The translations under genes and the position numbers were made by a program. Shown in pieces: positions 27,944-36,989 of a stretch of DNA of 64,000 bases. How positions within the stretch are numbered: the stretch's first letter is position 1; every line of letters starts with the position of its first letter. The stretch spans positions 1 to 64,000 of the forward strand of contig JADJUF010000014.1 of NCBI GenBank assembly GCA_016717005.1, in the 5' to 3' direction. The notes under the pieces are model-generated. The model saw nothing but the letters and a program-made list of their open reading frames with translations, searched no databases and was not told the DNA's origin. The stretch comes from Myxococcales bacterium (lineage in GTDB: Bacteria > Myxococcota_A > Polyangia > Haliangiales > Haliangiaceae).

Positions 27944-28959
27944 TCAGTCCTTCTCGCTGCGCAGCGAGCGCTGCATCAGCCGCTGCATCGCGTCGCGCGC
28001 GGGCGCGCCCTCGTGGACGATCGCGTGCATCACCTCGGTGATCGGCGCCGGCACGCCGAGCTTGCGGGCCAGGTCCCAGGCGACCTTGGTGGTCTTGACG
28101 CCCTCGGCCACCATGCGCATGTCGCCGAGGATCTGGGCCATGGTCTGGCCGCGGCCGAGCGCGAGCCCGACCTTGCGGTTGCGCGAGGTGTCGCTCGAGC
28201 AGGTGAGCACGAGATCGCCCATGCCCGACAGGCCGGCGAAGGTCACCGGATCGGCGCCCATGGCCACGCCGATGCGCGTGATCTCGGCCAGGCCGCGGGT
28301 GATCAGCGCCGCCCGCGCGTTCGAGCCGAAGCCGAGCCCGTCGGACACGCCCGCGGCGATCGCGACCACGTTCTTGATCGCGCCGCCGACCAGCACCCCG
28401 ACGACGTCGTCGGTCGAGTAGGTCCGGAACCGGTCGGTCGACAGCGCCCGCTGGACCATCGCGGTGGTCTCGGGATCGCGCCCGGCCAGGACGATCGCCG
28501 ACGGCATGCCCCCGGCGATCTCGGCGGCGAAGGTCGGCCCCGACAGGTACGTGGCCCGGCCGGCGACGCGCGCGGGGAAGATGTCGGCGTAGACCCGGTC
28601 GATGGTCTGGAGCGTGCCGTCCTCGAGGCCCTTCGAGGCGTTGACCACGACCACGTCGGGATCGAGCCAGCCGGCCGCGCGCCCGAGCACGTCGCGGATC
28701 GCGTGCGATGGCGTGACCCCGAGGACGATGGCCTTGCCCCGGACCGCGGCCTCAAGGTCGGCGGTGACCGCGATCGACGGCGGCAGCGAGAACCCCGGCA
28801 GGTAGAGCGTGTTCTCGCGGCGCGCGGCCAGCTCGGCGGCCATCGCCTCGCCGCGGCACCAGAAGTGGACCCGGTGCCCCGCCGACGCGGCGAGGATGGC
28901 CAGGCAGGTGCCGTAGCTGCCGGCGCCGATGACGGCGACGTCCTGGGCTCGGTGGGCAT
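27944..28959 (-). CDS. gpsA: glycerol-3-phosphate dehydrogenase GpsA, frameshifted at N terminus
   Basis: NAD(P)-dependent sn-glycerol-3-phosphate dehydrogenase, supplying the backbone for phospholipids in the cytoplasm. Seen are the Rossmann start VAVIGAGSYGTCLA, NASKGLEDG, SGPTFAAEI, the catalytic-lysine helix GAIKNVVAIAAG and the C-terminal GLSGMGDLVLTC and MVAEGVKTT. The only start codon before the Rossmann strand, ATG 28959, is in a different frame: MPTEP is read, then a one-base slip at about 28941-28952 is needed to enter QDVAVIGAG. A TAGGTT hexamer 9 nt upstream supports this ATG. An initiation at the internal ATG 28843 would delete the nucleotide-binding motif, so sequence error is the likelier explanation. 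Confidence 0.88.
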
Positions 28960-28967
28960 CGCCTGCG

Positions 28968-28973
28968 AACCTA
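28968..28973 (-). promoter_or_regulatory. putative -10 box for gpsA
   Basis: TAGGTT on the minus strand ending 9 nt before the ATG at 28959. It lies just after the stop of the GGDEF gene, so gpsA may be transcribed separately. Confidence 0.35.
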
Positions 28974-28975
28974 CC

Positions 28976-30040
28976 TCATCCGGTGGCGGGATCGCCGGCG
29001 GCGGCGGTCGCGAGCACGACCCGGTCGCGCCCGGCCCGCTTGGCGCCGTAGAGGGCGTCGTCGGCCGAGCGCACCAGCGCCATCGCGTCGCTGGCGTCGT
29101 CGGGGAACGACGCCACGCCGACCGAGATCGAGACCTTGTGCAGCGGCTGGGCGTCGCCGTGGGCGAACGGGTACGTGACGATCCGCTCGCGGATCCGCTC
29201 GGCCAGCTTGGCGGCGGTGAACTTGGCGGTGTCGACCAGCACCAGGCCGAACTCCTCGCCGCCGTAGCGCGCGACCAGGTCGTTGGCGCGCCGGCCCTCG
29301 CTCAACAGCCGCCCGATCTGCCGCAGCACCTCGTCGCCCGACGGGTGGCCGTGGTGGTCGTTGTAGTGCTTGAAGTGATCGACGTCGATCATCAGCAGCG
29401 ACAGCGGCAGGCCGTTGCGGGCCGAGCGCTCGACCTCGAGCGCGAGCCGCTCGTGGAAGTGGCGGTGGTTGTACAGGCCGGTCAGGCCATCGGTGACCGC
29501 GAGCTGCGCCAGCCGGGCGTTGGCCTCGGCCAGCTCGTGGGTGCGCTCGTGGATCTTGGCCTCGAGCTCGCGGTTCATCTCGAGCAGCGCCTGGTTCTTG
29601 GCCGACAGGGTCGCGATCAGCTCGCGGTTCTCGGCGGTCAGCCGGTACTGGCGCAGCAGGTTCTCGACCGCGAGGCGCAGCGACGCCTCGTCCCAGGGCT
29701 TGGACAGGTAGTGGTTGAGGTTGGCGCGGTTGATCGCGCTGACGACCGCGTCGAGGCCGGCCTGGCCGGTCAGCAGGATCTTGGTCGTCGACGGGCTCCG
29801 GCGATCGACCAGCTCGAGCAGGTCGACGCCCTTCATGCCCGGCATGATCTGGTCGGCGATCACCACGGCGATCTTCTCGCCGTCGCGCTCCAGCTCGTCG
29901 AGCAGCTCGAGCGCGTCGGCGCCCGACGACGCCGTCGCGATGTCGCACTCGTGCCCGAACCGGGCCGCGAGCTGCTGGCGCAGCGCGTGGAGCACGCCCT
30001 CCTCGTCGTCGACGCACAGGATCGTCTCGCGCACGCTCAC
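28976..30040 (-). CDS. response regulator with GGDEF domain (diguanylate cyclase)
   Basis: A 354-residue cytoplasmic regulator. Residues 5-125 are a receiver domain: acidic pair in CVDDEE, phospho-acceptor D63 in IADQIMPGMKG, and the lysine of LSKPW. A coiled coil (residues 140-185) leads to a GGDEF domain with active-site GGEEF at residues 260-264 and the allosteric I-site RAND five residues before it, so active, product-inhibited c-di-GMP synthesis is expected. GTG at 30040 overlaps the stop of the histidine kinase gene (GTGA). With the kinase and the solute-binding protein it forms one operon that likely turns an external signal into c-di-GMP. Confidence 0.93.
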   Translation of the reverse strand: MSVRETILCVDDEEGVLHALRQQLAARFGHECDIATASSGADALELLDELERDGEKIAVVIADQIMPGMKGVDLLELVDRRSPSTTKILLTGQAGLDAVVSAINRANLNHYLSKPWDEASLRLAVENLLRQYRLTAENRELIATLSAKNQALLEMNRELEAKIHERTHELAEANARLAQLAVTDGLTGLYNHRHFHERLALEVERSARNGLPLSLLMIDVDHFKHYNDHHGHPSGDEVLRQIGRLLSEGRRANDLVARYGGEEFGLVLVDTAKFTAAKLAERIRERIVTYPFAHGDAQPLHKVSISVGVASFPDDASDAMALVRSADDALYGAKRAGRDRVVLATAAAGDPATG

Positions 30041-32835
30041 GCCGATGCCCCCGCCCGCCCCGCCACCGTCGGCAGCCACACCACGAACGCGGTCCGGCCC
30101 GGCGCCGACTCGCACGCCACGCGGCCGCCGTGCTTGGCGACGATCTGCGCGACGATGCCGAGGCCGAGGCCGGTGCCCTCGCCCTTGGGCTTGGTCGTGA
30201 AGAACGGCTCGAAGATGCGCGGCAGGATCTCGGGCGGCACGCCCGGGCCGTCATCGACGATCCGCACGACCACGCCCGGGGGATCGGCCGCGGTCGCCCC
30301 GGCCGCCTCGGTCTCGATCGCGATCGCGCCCTTGCCGCCGCACGCTTGCACGGCGTTCTGGATCAGGTTGGTCCACACCTGATTGAGTTCATCGACAAAG
30401 ATCGGCACCGCGGGCAATTCTGCGAAACGCCTCGTGACCGTTATATCACGCAGCGCATAGCCCATGAGGGTGAGCGTGGTCTCGATCCCCTCATGGACGT
30501 CGGCGCCGACCTGGGTCGGCTCCTCGTCGAGATGCGAGTAGGTCTTGAGCGCACCTACGATGCGCTGGATGCGCACGATGGCGTTGGCGATCACCAGCGA
30601 GCTCCGATGCACGTCCGCGTACTCGACCAGGTAGGTGAAGACCGGCAGCGCGGCGCCGGCCGGCGCGACGGCGAGCAGGGCGTCCACGACGGCGTCGTCG
30701 GCCCCCGCCTCGGCCAGGCGCGCCCCCAGCTCATGGGCCGCGTCGTCGACCACCCCTGCCAGCCGGGTCCGCAGCTCGCGCGTCGCCCGGCGGACCGCGG
30801 CCCCGGTCGGCATCCGCTCGCCGGCCAGCCGCCGGCCGTGGTCCTCGATCGTGGCGAACAGCGCCTGGCGCGCGGCCGCGGTCGGCAGCGCCGCCGCCAG
30901 CTCGCGCATCGGCTCGGCCAGGCGCCCGATCGCGCTGGTCATGCCCTCGACCGCCCCGCGGATCGCCGCGGACGGCGAGTTGATCTCGTGAGCGACGCCG
31001 GCGACCAAGAGGCCCAGCCCGGCCATCCGCTCGGACAGCACCAGCTGGGCCTGGGTGTCGCGCAGGTTGGCGAGCGCGCGCCCGAGCTCGGCGTTGATCG
31101 CGGTCAGCTCCGCGGTGCGCAGCCGGACCTTGGCCTCGAGCTCCTCGCTGGCCTCGCGGACCTGGGCGTAGAGGCGCGCGTTCTCGACCGCGGCGGCGGC
31201 CTGGTCGGCGAACGTCGCCAGCAGGTTGGCGTCGGCCTCGAGGAACGGCCGGCTGTAGCGCTGCCGGCCCAGGATCAGCACGCCGATCACCGCGCCCTTG
31301 CGCTCGAGCGGCGTCGCCATCAGCGAGCCGTCGATGCCGGCCGCCAGCGCGGCCTCGCGCCGGCGCGGGTCGGCGGCGGCGTCGTCGATCCGCAAGGTCG
31401 CGCGCAGCCGGGCGACCTGGGTCGCGATCGACACCAGCGGGGCAGCGTCGGCCGAGTCGAGGCCGATCAGCGCGCTGGCCAGCTCGGTCTTGCGCACGCG
31501 CGCCGCCGCGACGGTGACGCGCGGCTCGTCCGGGCGCGCGGTGCCGGTGACCGCGAACAGCGCGCACAGGCGCACGTCGAACACCCGGGCGATCGCGTCG
31601 ACGATCTTGGACGACACCTGATCGAACTCGATCACCGACGACATCGCCCGGCCGGCGTCGTGGATCGCGACCATCTCGCGCATGCGCGCGGCCAGGCGCT
31701 GCTGGTTCTCCTTGAGCGTCGTGGTCATGTGCGCGAACGCCAGCGCCAGGTCGCCGATCTCGTCGCCGGGCGCCACGTCGATGACGTGGTCGAGCTCGCC
31801 CCGGGCGATCGCGACCGCGCCGCGGTGCAGCTTGGCGATCGGGCGCCCGACCCGGCGGGTCAGCGCCGCGGCCAGGAGCAGCGCGAACACCAGCGCCACC
31901 GCGGCGCCGATCGCCAGCGATCGGAACGCCACCCGCTGAGCCTGCGACACCGCCCGGCGATCGATCGCGACCGCGAACAGGCCGACCGCCCGGCCGCGGT
32001 CGTCGACCAGCGCGGTCCACGCGACCGCGTGCTCGCGCCCGGCGATGGCCTGGGTCACGACCGGGTGGCTGCGCTCGCGCACGCCCTGCAGCACCTCGGT
32101 CGGCACCTGCAGCGCGCTCAGCCGCCGACCGTCGCGGTCGCGCACGGTCGAGGTCGCGACGCCGGCGTTGAGGCTGCCGATCAGCACGTCGACGCCGAGC
32201 GCGCCCTTGATGCCGTCGGCGAAGGCGCCGTCGAGCGGCACCGAGATCACGACCACGCCGACCAGCTCGAGCCGGCGATCGAGCACCGGCGCCGACGCCC
32301 GGACCACGACGCCCTTGGGCGACAGCTCGAGCTGGACCCGGCGCGACCACGCCAGCGCGGTCGCGACCGTCGCCGACCCGCCGTCGACCGCCAGCTCGGA
32401 GAAGCGCGCGGCGTCGCCGCCGACGACCTCGCCGTCGATCGGCCGCCCGTCGAGCGCGAACACCTGGACCAGCGACGACGGCAGGTGCGGCGACGCCCGG
32501 GCGATGACCTCGTGGACCGCCGCCTCGCCCTGGGGGATCGCGGTCGCGAGCTCCTCGTCCGCGGCCAGCCGGACCGCGTCCTCGCCGAGGCGCTCGACCG
32601 CGCGCAGGGTCAGGTTGAGCCCGACCTCGAGCTGACGCTCGACGTCGTCGCGCAGGCCCCGATCGAGGCTGCCGAGCACGACGCCCGAGGCCAAGGACGC
32701 CACCACGAGCATCGGCAAGAGCGCCGCCACCGACAGCGCCAGCGCGATCTTCTGGCGCAGCCGGGCCTCGGCGACGCGCCGGATCGGCCAGGTCAGGGCG
32801 CGCCCGAGCGCGCGCGCGAGGCCGGCCAGCGTCAC
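30037..32835 (-). CDS. hybrid-free sensor histidine kinase with HAMP and GAF domains
   Basis: A 932-residue membrane sensor kinase. TM1 lies near residues 27-50, a periplasmic sensor of about 250 residues follows, TM2 at 305-325, HAMP at 326-378, GAF at about 395-545, then a coiled coil. The H-box is AHEINSP with H616. An insertion of about 130 helical residues separates it from the second dimerisation helix. The HATPase domain shows NLIQNAVQACGG, DDGPGVP, FFTTKPKGEGTGLGLG. GTG at 32835 overlaps the stop of the solute-binding-protein gene, and the stop overlaps the GGDEF regulator gene. The likely flow is ligand-binding protein to kinase to diguanylate cyclase (inference from order). Confidence 0.92.
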   Translation of the reverse strand: MTLAGLARALGRALTWPIRRVAEARLRQKIALALSVAALLPMLVVASLASGVVLGSLDRGLRDDVERQLEVGLNLTLRAVERLGEDAVRLAADEELATAIPQGEAAVHEVIARASPHLPSSLVQVFALDGRPIDGEVVGGDAARFSELAVDGGSATVATALAWSRRVQLELSPKGVVVRASAPVLDRRLELVGVVVISVPLDGAFADGIKGALGVDVLIGSLNAGVATSTVRDRDGRRLSALQVPTEVLQGVRERSHPVVTQAIAGREHAVAWTALVDDRGRAVGLFAVAIDRRAVSQAQRVAFRSLAIGAAVALVFALLLAAALTRRVGRPIAKLHRGAVAIARGELDHVIDVAPGDEIGDLALAFAHMTTTLKENQQRLAARMREMVAIHDAGRAMSSVIEFDQVSSKIVDAIARVFDVRLCALFAVTGTARPDEPRVTVAAARVRKTELASALIGLDSADAAPLVSIATQVARLRATLRIDDAAADPRRREAALAAGIDGSLMATPLERKGAVIGVLILGRQRYSRPFLEADANLLATFADQAAAAVENARLYAQVREASEELEAKVRLRTAELTAINAELGRALANLRDTQAQLVLSERMAGLGLLVAGVAHEINSPSAAIRGAVEGMTSAIGRLAEPMRELAAALPTAAARQALFATIEDHGRRLAGERMPTGAAVRRATRELRTRLAGVVDDAAHELGARLAEAGADDAVVDALLAVAPAGAALPVFTYLVEYADVHRSSLVIANAIVRIQRIVGALKTYSHLDEEPTQVGADVHEGIETTLTLMGYALRDITVTRRFAELPAVPIFVDELNQVWTNLIQNAVQACGGKGAIAIETEAAGATAADPPGVVVRIVDDGPGVPPEILPRIFEPFFTTKPKGEGTGLGLGIVAQIVAKHGGRVACESAPGRTAFVVWLPTVAGRAGASA

Positions 32836-34439
32836 CGCGGCGCCCGCCGGATGCCCGCGTAGACCACGTGGCCGCTGTGGTTGACGACCACGCCGGTGAG
32901 ATCCACGCGGGCCGCCACGGTCACCTGCGAGTGCGCCAGCGGCACCCACGGCGCGTCGGCGGCGATGCGGCGCTGGGCCTCGGTGTACAGCGCCTCGCGC
33001 TCGCCGCGGTCCTCGACCCGCTGCGCCCGCCTCAGCAGCGCCGAGACCTCGTCGTCGCGATAGAAGGCGATGTTGCGGGCGATGCCCGGCACCGTGTTGT
33101 CCTTGTCGAACATCAAGTAGAGGTAGTTGTCGGGGTCACCGTTGTCGCCGACCCAGCCCGCCAGCGCCAGATCGTGGCGGCCGGCCTGAGTGTCCTGGCG
33201 CTGGGCCGCGAACGGCTGCAGGATCGGCTCGACGTGGAGCCCGACCGCCTCGAGGTTGGCGCGGACGATCCGCGCGACCTGCTCGGGGTTCGGCAGGTAC
33301 GGCCGGGGCGCCGACGGCGCGTACAGCGTGTAGGTGCGGCCCAGATCGATCACCCCCTCGGCGGCCAGCTCGGCCAGGCGGGCCCGGGCCCGCTCGGGCG
33401 CGAACGTCGTCGCCCCCAGCCCGGCCTGGTAGCCCCACTGCGACGGCGGCAGCGGCCCGTCGGCGACGGTGGCCAGGCCCTGGTAGGCCAGCCGCACGAT
33501 CGCCTGCTTGTTGATCGCCATCGCCACGGCCTGCCGCACCTCGACCCGATCGAACGGCGGCCGGGCGCAGTTCATCGCCAGGTAGGTGACGTTGTTGGCC
33601 GGGGGCCGGTGCAGCGTCAGGCCCGGGTGCAGATCGAGGAACTGCGACTCGCTGGGCAGGATCGCGAGCGCGAGATCGACCGCGCCGCTCTCGAGATCGA
33701 TCAGCCGCTGGCGCGGATCCGGGATCACCTCGAACACGACCCGCTCGATCGTCGATCGCGGCCCCCAGTAGTGCGGGTTGCGCACGATCACGATCCGCTC
33801 GCCGCGGGTCCAGCGCTCGAGCTGGAAGGGGCCCGTCCCGACCGGGTGATCCCCGAAGTCGTCTCCCCAGCGCGCGACCGCCGTCGGCGACACGATCGAC
33901 ACCGGGAACGTGGCCATGCTGGCCAGGAACGGCGCGAACCGATCGGCGATGGTGATCCGCACCGTGGTCGGGTCCAGCGCCTCGACCCGCTCGATGTTCT
34001 TGAAGGCGTTCTCCCAGTAGCCGAACTTGCCGCGGTGGAACGGGTGCTGCGGATCGCGCTGGCGCTCGAAGCTGAACACCACCGCGGCGGCGTCGCAGGG
34101 CGTGCCGTCGTGGAAGCGGACCCGGGGCCGGAGCTGGAAGGTCCAGACCCGCCCCGAGGCGTCGACCTCCCAGCGCGTGGCCAGGGCCCCCTCGATCTCG
34201 GCCGAGCCCGGCCGGTAGCGCACCAGGGTCTCGTAGATCTGGCCGATGACCTCGGCCGACTCGTTGTCGCTGGGCCGGGCCGGATCGAGCGAGCTGGCGT
34301 CGACCGGCCGGGCCACGACGATCGTGCCGTTGCGCTGGGTCAGGTTGTCGTGATCGGGCGGCGCGAAGCCCAGGCTGCGGGCGTCGCACGCGGTCACCCC
34401 GAGGGCGACGGCGAGGACCGCGAGGCGGGCGCGCGACAC
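32832..34439 (-). CDS. family 5 solute-binding lipoprotein (oligopeptide/dipeptide type)
   Basis: A 535-residue predicted lipoprotein of the ABC-transporter SBP_bac_5 family (OppA/DppA type). GTG at 34439 gives a signal peptide ending GVTAC. Family strings are SLDPARPSDNES, the WTFQLRPRVRFHDGTPCDA block (read as two parts around HDGTP), HPVGTGPFQLERW, IVIVRNPHYWG and MNCARPPFDRVEVRQAVAMA. No permease or ATPase genes are nearby; instead it precedes a histidine kinase and a response regulator with overlapping stop/start codons, so it may act as a sensory ligand-binding partner rather than a transporter subunit. A TACAAT -10 box ends 8 nt before the start. Confidence 0.9.
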   Translation of the reverse strand: MSRARLAVLAVALGVTACDARSLGFAPPDHDNLTQRNGTIVVARPVDASSLDPARPSDNESAEVIGQIYETLVRYRPGSAEIEGALATRWEVDASGRVWTFQLRPRVRFHDGTPCDAAAVVFSFERQRDPQHPFHRGKFGYWENAFKNIERVEALDPTTVRITIADRFAPFLASMATFPVSIVSPTAVARWGDDFGDHPVGTGPFQLERWTRGERIVIVRNPHYWGPRSTIERVVFEVIPDPRQRLIDLESGAVDLALAILPSESQFLDLHPGLTLHRPPANNVTYLAMNCARPPFDRVEVRQAVAMAINKQAIVRLAYQGLATVADGPLPPSQWGYQAGLGATTFAPERARARLAELAAEGVIDLGRTYTLYAPSAPRPYLPNPEQVARIVRANLEAVGLHVEPILQPFAAQRQDTQAGRHDLALAGWVGDNGDPDNYLYLMFDKDNTVPGIARNIAFYRDDEVSALLRRAQRVEDRGEREALYTEAQRRIAADAPWVPLAHSQVTVAARVDLTGVVVNHSGHVVYAGIRRAPR

Positions 34440-34446
34440 GCCGTCG

Positions 34447-34452
34447 ATTGTA
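34447..34452 (-). promoter_or_regulatory. putative -10 box for the SBP-kinase-GGDEF operon
   Basis: TACAAT on the minus strand, ending 8 nt before GTG 34439. A near-consensus hexamer in very GC-rich DNA; no clear -35. Confidence 0.5.
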
Positions 34453-34476
34453 GCGCCAGACCACCCGTCGCCGCGA

Positions 34477-34505
34477 TTGACTCTCGTCTTTCGCTCACTT
34501 AGCCT
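34477..34505 (+). promoter_or_regulatory. sigma-70-type promoter for the TRAP operon
   Basis: -35 TTGACT (34477-34482), 17-nt spacer, -10 TAGCCT (34500-34505). Transcription would start near 34512, giving a leader of about 78 nt before the ATG at 34590, which here has an AGGA Shine-Dalgarno sequence. Confidence 0.6.
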
Positions 34506-34589
34506 CACGGCCGGGGTAGCGGTCGGGCACCGCCCCGGCCCGTCGTGAATGAGCTACGCCCCAACCCCGTCTCTCACAGGACCTCGCGC

Positions 34590-35522
34590 ATGATCCGATC
34601 ATCTCGTTCCGTTCTCGCCCTGGCCGTCGTGGCGATCCTGGCGCTCGCCGCGTGCGACATGGGTCAGTTCACGGTCAACACCACCGCCAAGGTGCTGATC
34701 CGGGCCCAGCCCTCGATCAAGATGGAGTCGGACTACGACCTGGCGGCCCGGGCGATCCCCGGCACGCTCAAGACCGTCGAGGGCTTCTGGGTGGTCGATC
34801 CCGGCAACCCGATCCTGCGCGGGATCCTGGCCGAGGGCTACTGCCAGTACGGCATCGGCTTCGTCGAGGACGAGTGGGAGCGCGCGCTGATCGCCAACGA
34901 CTTCGACCTGGCCCAGCACCTCGACAACCGCGCGACCCGCATGTTCGTGCGCTGCATGAACTACGCGCTCATGACGCTGGGCAAGAAGTGGCAGGACGGC
35001 CTGTTCGGCGACACCGAGTCGATCGCCAAGCTGGTCGCGAGCGCCAAGGGCAGCCAGCGCACCCCGCTGATGTGGGCCGCGATCGGCCTGGGCTCGATGA
35101 TCAACCACAACAAGGACAACGTCGAGCTCGTGGCCCAGGCCCCGACCGCCAAGCTGATGTTGCTCAAGGTGGTCGAGCTCGACGAGAAGCACCCGCCCAA
35201 GGACAAGGCGGCGGCGGCCCTGCCCCACGTCGCCCTGGGGCTGCTCTACACCGCGGCCGGCGCCCAGCTCGGCGGCGACGCGGTCAAGGCCGAGGCGCAC
35301 TTCAAGAAGGCGCTGGCGCTGACCGACGACAAGTTTCTGCTGGCCCGCGTGAATTACGCGAAGAAGGTCGGCGTCATGACTCAGAACCGCAAGTTGTTCC
35401 ACGATGAACTCGTGAAGGTGCTGCAGACCGACCCGGCGATCTGGCCGGAGCAGCGGCTCGCCAACGAGATCGCCCACCGGCGCGCCCGCCGGTATCTCAG
35501 CCAGGAAAAGGAGCTCTTCTGA
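34590..35522 (+). CDS. TatT-like TPR lipoprotein of a TRAP transporter
   Basis: A 310-residue predicted lipoprotein (signal ending LALAAC) that is almost entirely helical. It matches the TRAP transporter TatT component family: TPR-like helical pairs (GILAEGYCQYGIGFVEDEWE, ALPHVALGLLYTAAGAQLGG, AEAHFKKALALTDDKF) and a C terminus with WPEQRLANEIAHRRA. In the TatT/TatP system of Treponema the T protein forms a trimer that docks the substrate-binding protein. Here its stop overlaps the start of the dctP gene by one base (TGATG), exactly the expected pairing. AGGA lies 11 nt before the ATG. Confidence 0.88.
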   Translation: MIRSSRSVLALAVVAILALAACDMGQFTVNTTAKVLIRAQPSIKMESDYDLAARAIPGTLKTVEGFWVVDPGNPILRGILAEGYCQYGIGFVEDEWERALIANDFDLAQHLDNRATRMFVRCMNYALMTLGKKWQDGLFGDTESIAKLVASAKGSQRTPLMWAAIGLGSMINHNKDNVELVAQAPTAKLMLLKVVELDEKHPPKDKAAAALPHVALGLLYTAAGAQLGGDAVKAEAHFKKALALTDDKFLLARVNYAKKVGVMTQNRKLFHDELVKVLQTDPAIWPEQRLANEIAHRRARRYLSQEKELF

Positions 35523-36547
35523 TGCGCACGACCGTCCTCTCACGCCTCACGCTCGCGACCACCGTCGCGCTCTCGCTCGCGACGGTCGCCACCGCAGCGG
35601 CGGACAACCTCCAGCTCCGGCTCGCCACCTTGGCCCCCGACGGCAGCTCGTGGATGAAGATCCTCGGCAAGGGCGCGGCCGAGGTCGGCAAGAAGACCGA
35701 AGAACGGGTCACCGTCAAGTACTTCCCGGGCGGCGTCATGGGTGACGAGCGCGACGTCGTGCGCAAGATCAACCTGGGCCAGCTCGACGGCGCCGCGGTG
35801 ACCTCGGTCGGCTTGTCGATGGTCGACGAGTCGATCCGCGTGCTCGAGCTGCCGCGCATGTTCGCGTCGGTCGAGGAGCTCGACTACGTGGCCGACAAGA
35901 TGTGGCCGTACTTCCAGAAGAAGTTCGAGGCCAAGGGCTTCCGCCTCGGGGACCGCGGCGAGGTCGGCTGGATCTACCTGATGTCCAAGTCCGAGCTCAA
36001 GTCGATGGCCGACGTCAAGGGCGCCAAGCTGTGGCTCTGGGGCGACGACGGCCTGGTCCGCGCGATGTACAAGGCGCTCGGCGTCTCGGGCGTGCCGCTG
36101 GGCGTGCCCGAGGTCGAGGGCAACCTCTCGACCGGCCGCATCAACGCCTGCTACGGCTCGCCGCTGGCGGCCGTGGCGCTGCAGTGGAACACCAAGGTCA
36201 AGTACATGACCGAGATGCCGATGAGCTACGCGATCGGCGCGACGATCATGAAGCTCGACGCGGTCAAGAAGATCTCGCCCGGCGACGAGAAGCTGATCGC
36301 CAAGATCACCAAGGGCATGCAGAAGACGCTGCGCAAGCAGATCCGCAAGGACAACGAGAGCGCCAAGAAGCAGATGGAGCGCAAGGGCGTCAAGATCTCG
36401 CCGACGCCCGCGGACATGGTCGCCGAGTTCGACAAGGCCGCCCAGAGCGTCTGGAAGGAGCTCGAGGGCAAGATGTACTCGAAGGCCGAGCTCGCCGACG
36501 TGCTCAAGTACCGCGGCGAGTACCGCGCCAAGAACGGCGCGAAGTAG
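35522..36547 (+). CDS. dctP: TRAP transporter substrate-binding protein (DctP family)
   Basis: A 341-residue periplasmic binding protein with a signal peptide cleaved near AATAAA. DctP family features: NLQLRLATLAPDGSSW at the mature N terminus, VTVKYFPGGVMGDERD, a hinge segment GWIYLMSKSELKSMADVKG, KLWLWGDDGL and the LSTGRINACYGSPLAAVALQW helix (two short blocks). It binds a small solute, often an organic acid, though the ligand of TatT-linked members may be hydrophobic; the substrate cannot be read here. Translationally coupled to the TatT-like gene and closed by a hairpin terminator, so the permease genes downstream are a separate unit. Confidence 0.93.
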   Translation: MRTTVLSRLTLATTVALSLATVATAAADNLQLRLATLAPDGSSWMKILGKGAAEVGKKTEERVTVKYFPGGVMGDERDVVRKINLGQLDGAAVTSVGLSMVDESIRVLELPRMFASVEELDYVADKMWPYFQKKFEAKGFRLGDRGEVGWIYLMSKSELKSMADVKGAKLWLWGDDGLVRAMYKALGVSGVPLGVPEVEGNLSTGRINACYGSPLAAVALQWNTKVKYMTEMPMSYAIGATIMKLDAVKKISPGDEKLIAKITKGMQKTLRKQIRKDNESAKKQMERKGVKISPTPADMVAEFDKAAQSVWKELEGKMYSKAELADVLKYRGEYRAKNGAK

Positions 36548-36566
36548 CTCGCCCCACGACGGCGAA

Positions 36567-36602
36567 CCACGCGAGGCCCGGCGACGGGCCTCGTGGCGTT
36601 TT
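36567..36602 (+). terminator. intrinsic terminator after dctP
   Basis: Stem ccacgcgaggccc / gggcctcgtgg (8-bp core plus a small bulge, then 3-4 bp), loop ggcgac, followed by cgtttt. It lies 20 nt after the dctP stop. Confidence 0.7.
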
Positions 36603-36672
36603 CGGGGCAGCCGGGTGGACGCATGCGCGAGCCCGGCGCGGGCCGCGCGGGCGGCGGCCGGTGACGACGCGG

Positions 36673-36849
36673 CTAGCGCCGGCCCTTGAAGCCCATCATC
36701 CCCTGGATGACCGACTCGCTGGCCTCGGCGATCTCGGCGCCCTCGCGCGCGCGGTCGGCGCGGTCGGGGCACAGCTTGACGGCCTTCCCGTCGACCTTCA
36801 CCGAGACCAGCTTCTCGACCTCGTCCTTGCATTCGCGGCAGGTGGGCAT
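36673..36849 (-). CDS. small CxxC protein
   Basis: A 58-residue protein starting MPTCRECKDEVEKLV with a CxxC pair near the N terminus and a further Cys in VKLCPDR, suggesting a half zinc ribbon or redox site, followed by a charged helix (REGAEIAEASESVIQGMMGF). It sits on the opposite strand between dctP and dctQ. ATG at 36849 has TACGCT ten bases upstream. Short, but composition and the conserved-looking Cys pattern favour a real gene. Function unknown. Confidence 0.6.
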   Translation of the reverse strand: MPTCRECKDEVEKLVSVKVDGKAVKLCPDRADRAREGAEIAEASESVIQGMMGFKGRR

Positions 36850-36858
36850 CGCCGTCCG

Positions 36859-36864
36859 AGCGTA
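36859..36864 (-). promoter_or_regulatory. putative -10 box for the small CxxC gene
   Basis: TACGCT on the minus strand, ending 10 nt before ATG 36849. Confidence 0.3.
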
Positions 36865-36954
36865 CGCCAGGACGCGTCGGGAAGGACGCGCCGCGCCGCC
36901 GCCACGTCGGCCGCGGCGATCCGGCGAAACCCGGGCGAAATCCCGGCCCCTCGG

Positions 36955-36983
36955 TTGAGGCTGCTTCGCCGGACCCGTACGAT
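36955..36983 (+). promoter_or_regulatory. sigma-70-type promoter for dctQM
   Basis: -35 TTGAGG (36955-36960), 17-nt spacer, -10 TACGAT (36978-36983). The predicted transcription start (7 nt on) is the G of the GTG start codon at 36990, so the message would be leaderless. Confidence 0.6.
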
Positions 36984-36989
36984 CCGGCC

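Noticed and set aside
32832..34439. Complete oligopeptide ABC transporter
   Set aside because: Only the binding protein is present; the neighbours are a histidine kinase and a GGDEF regulator.
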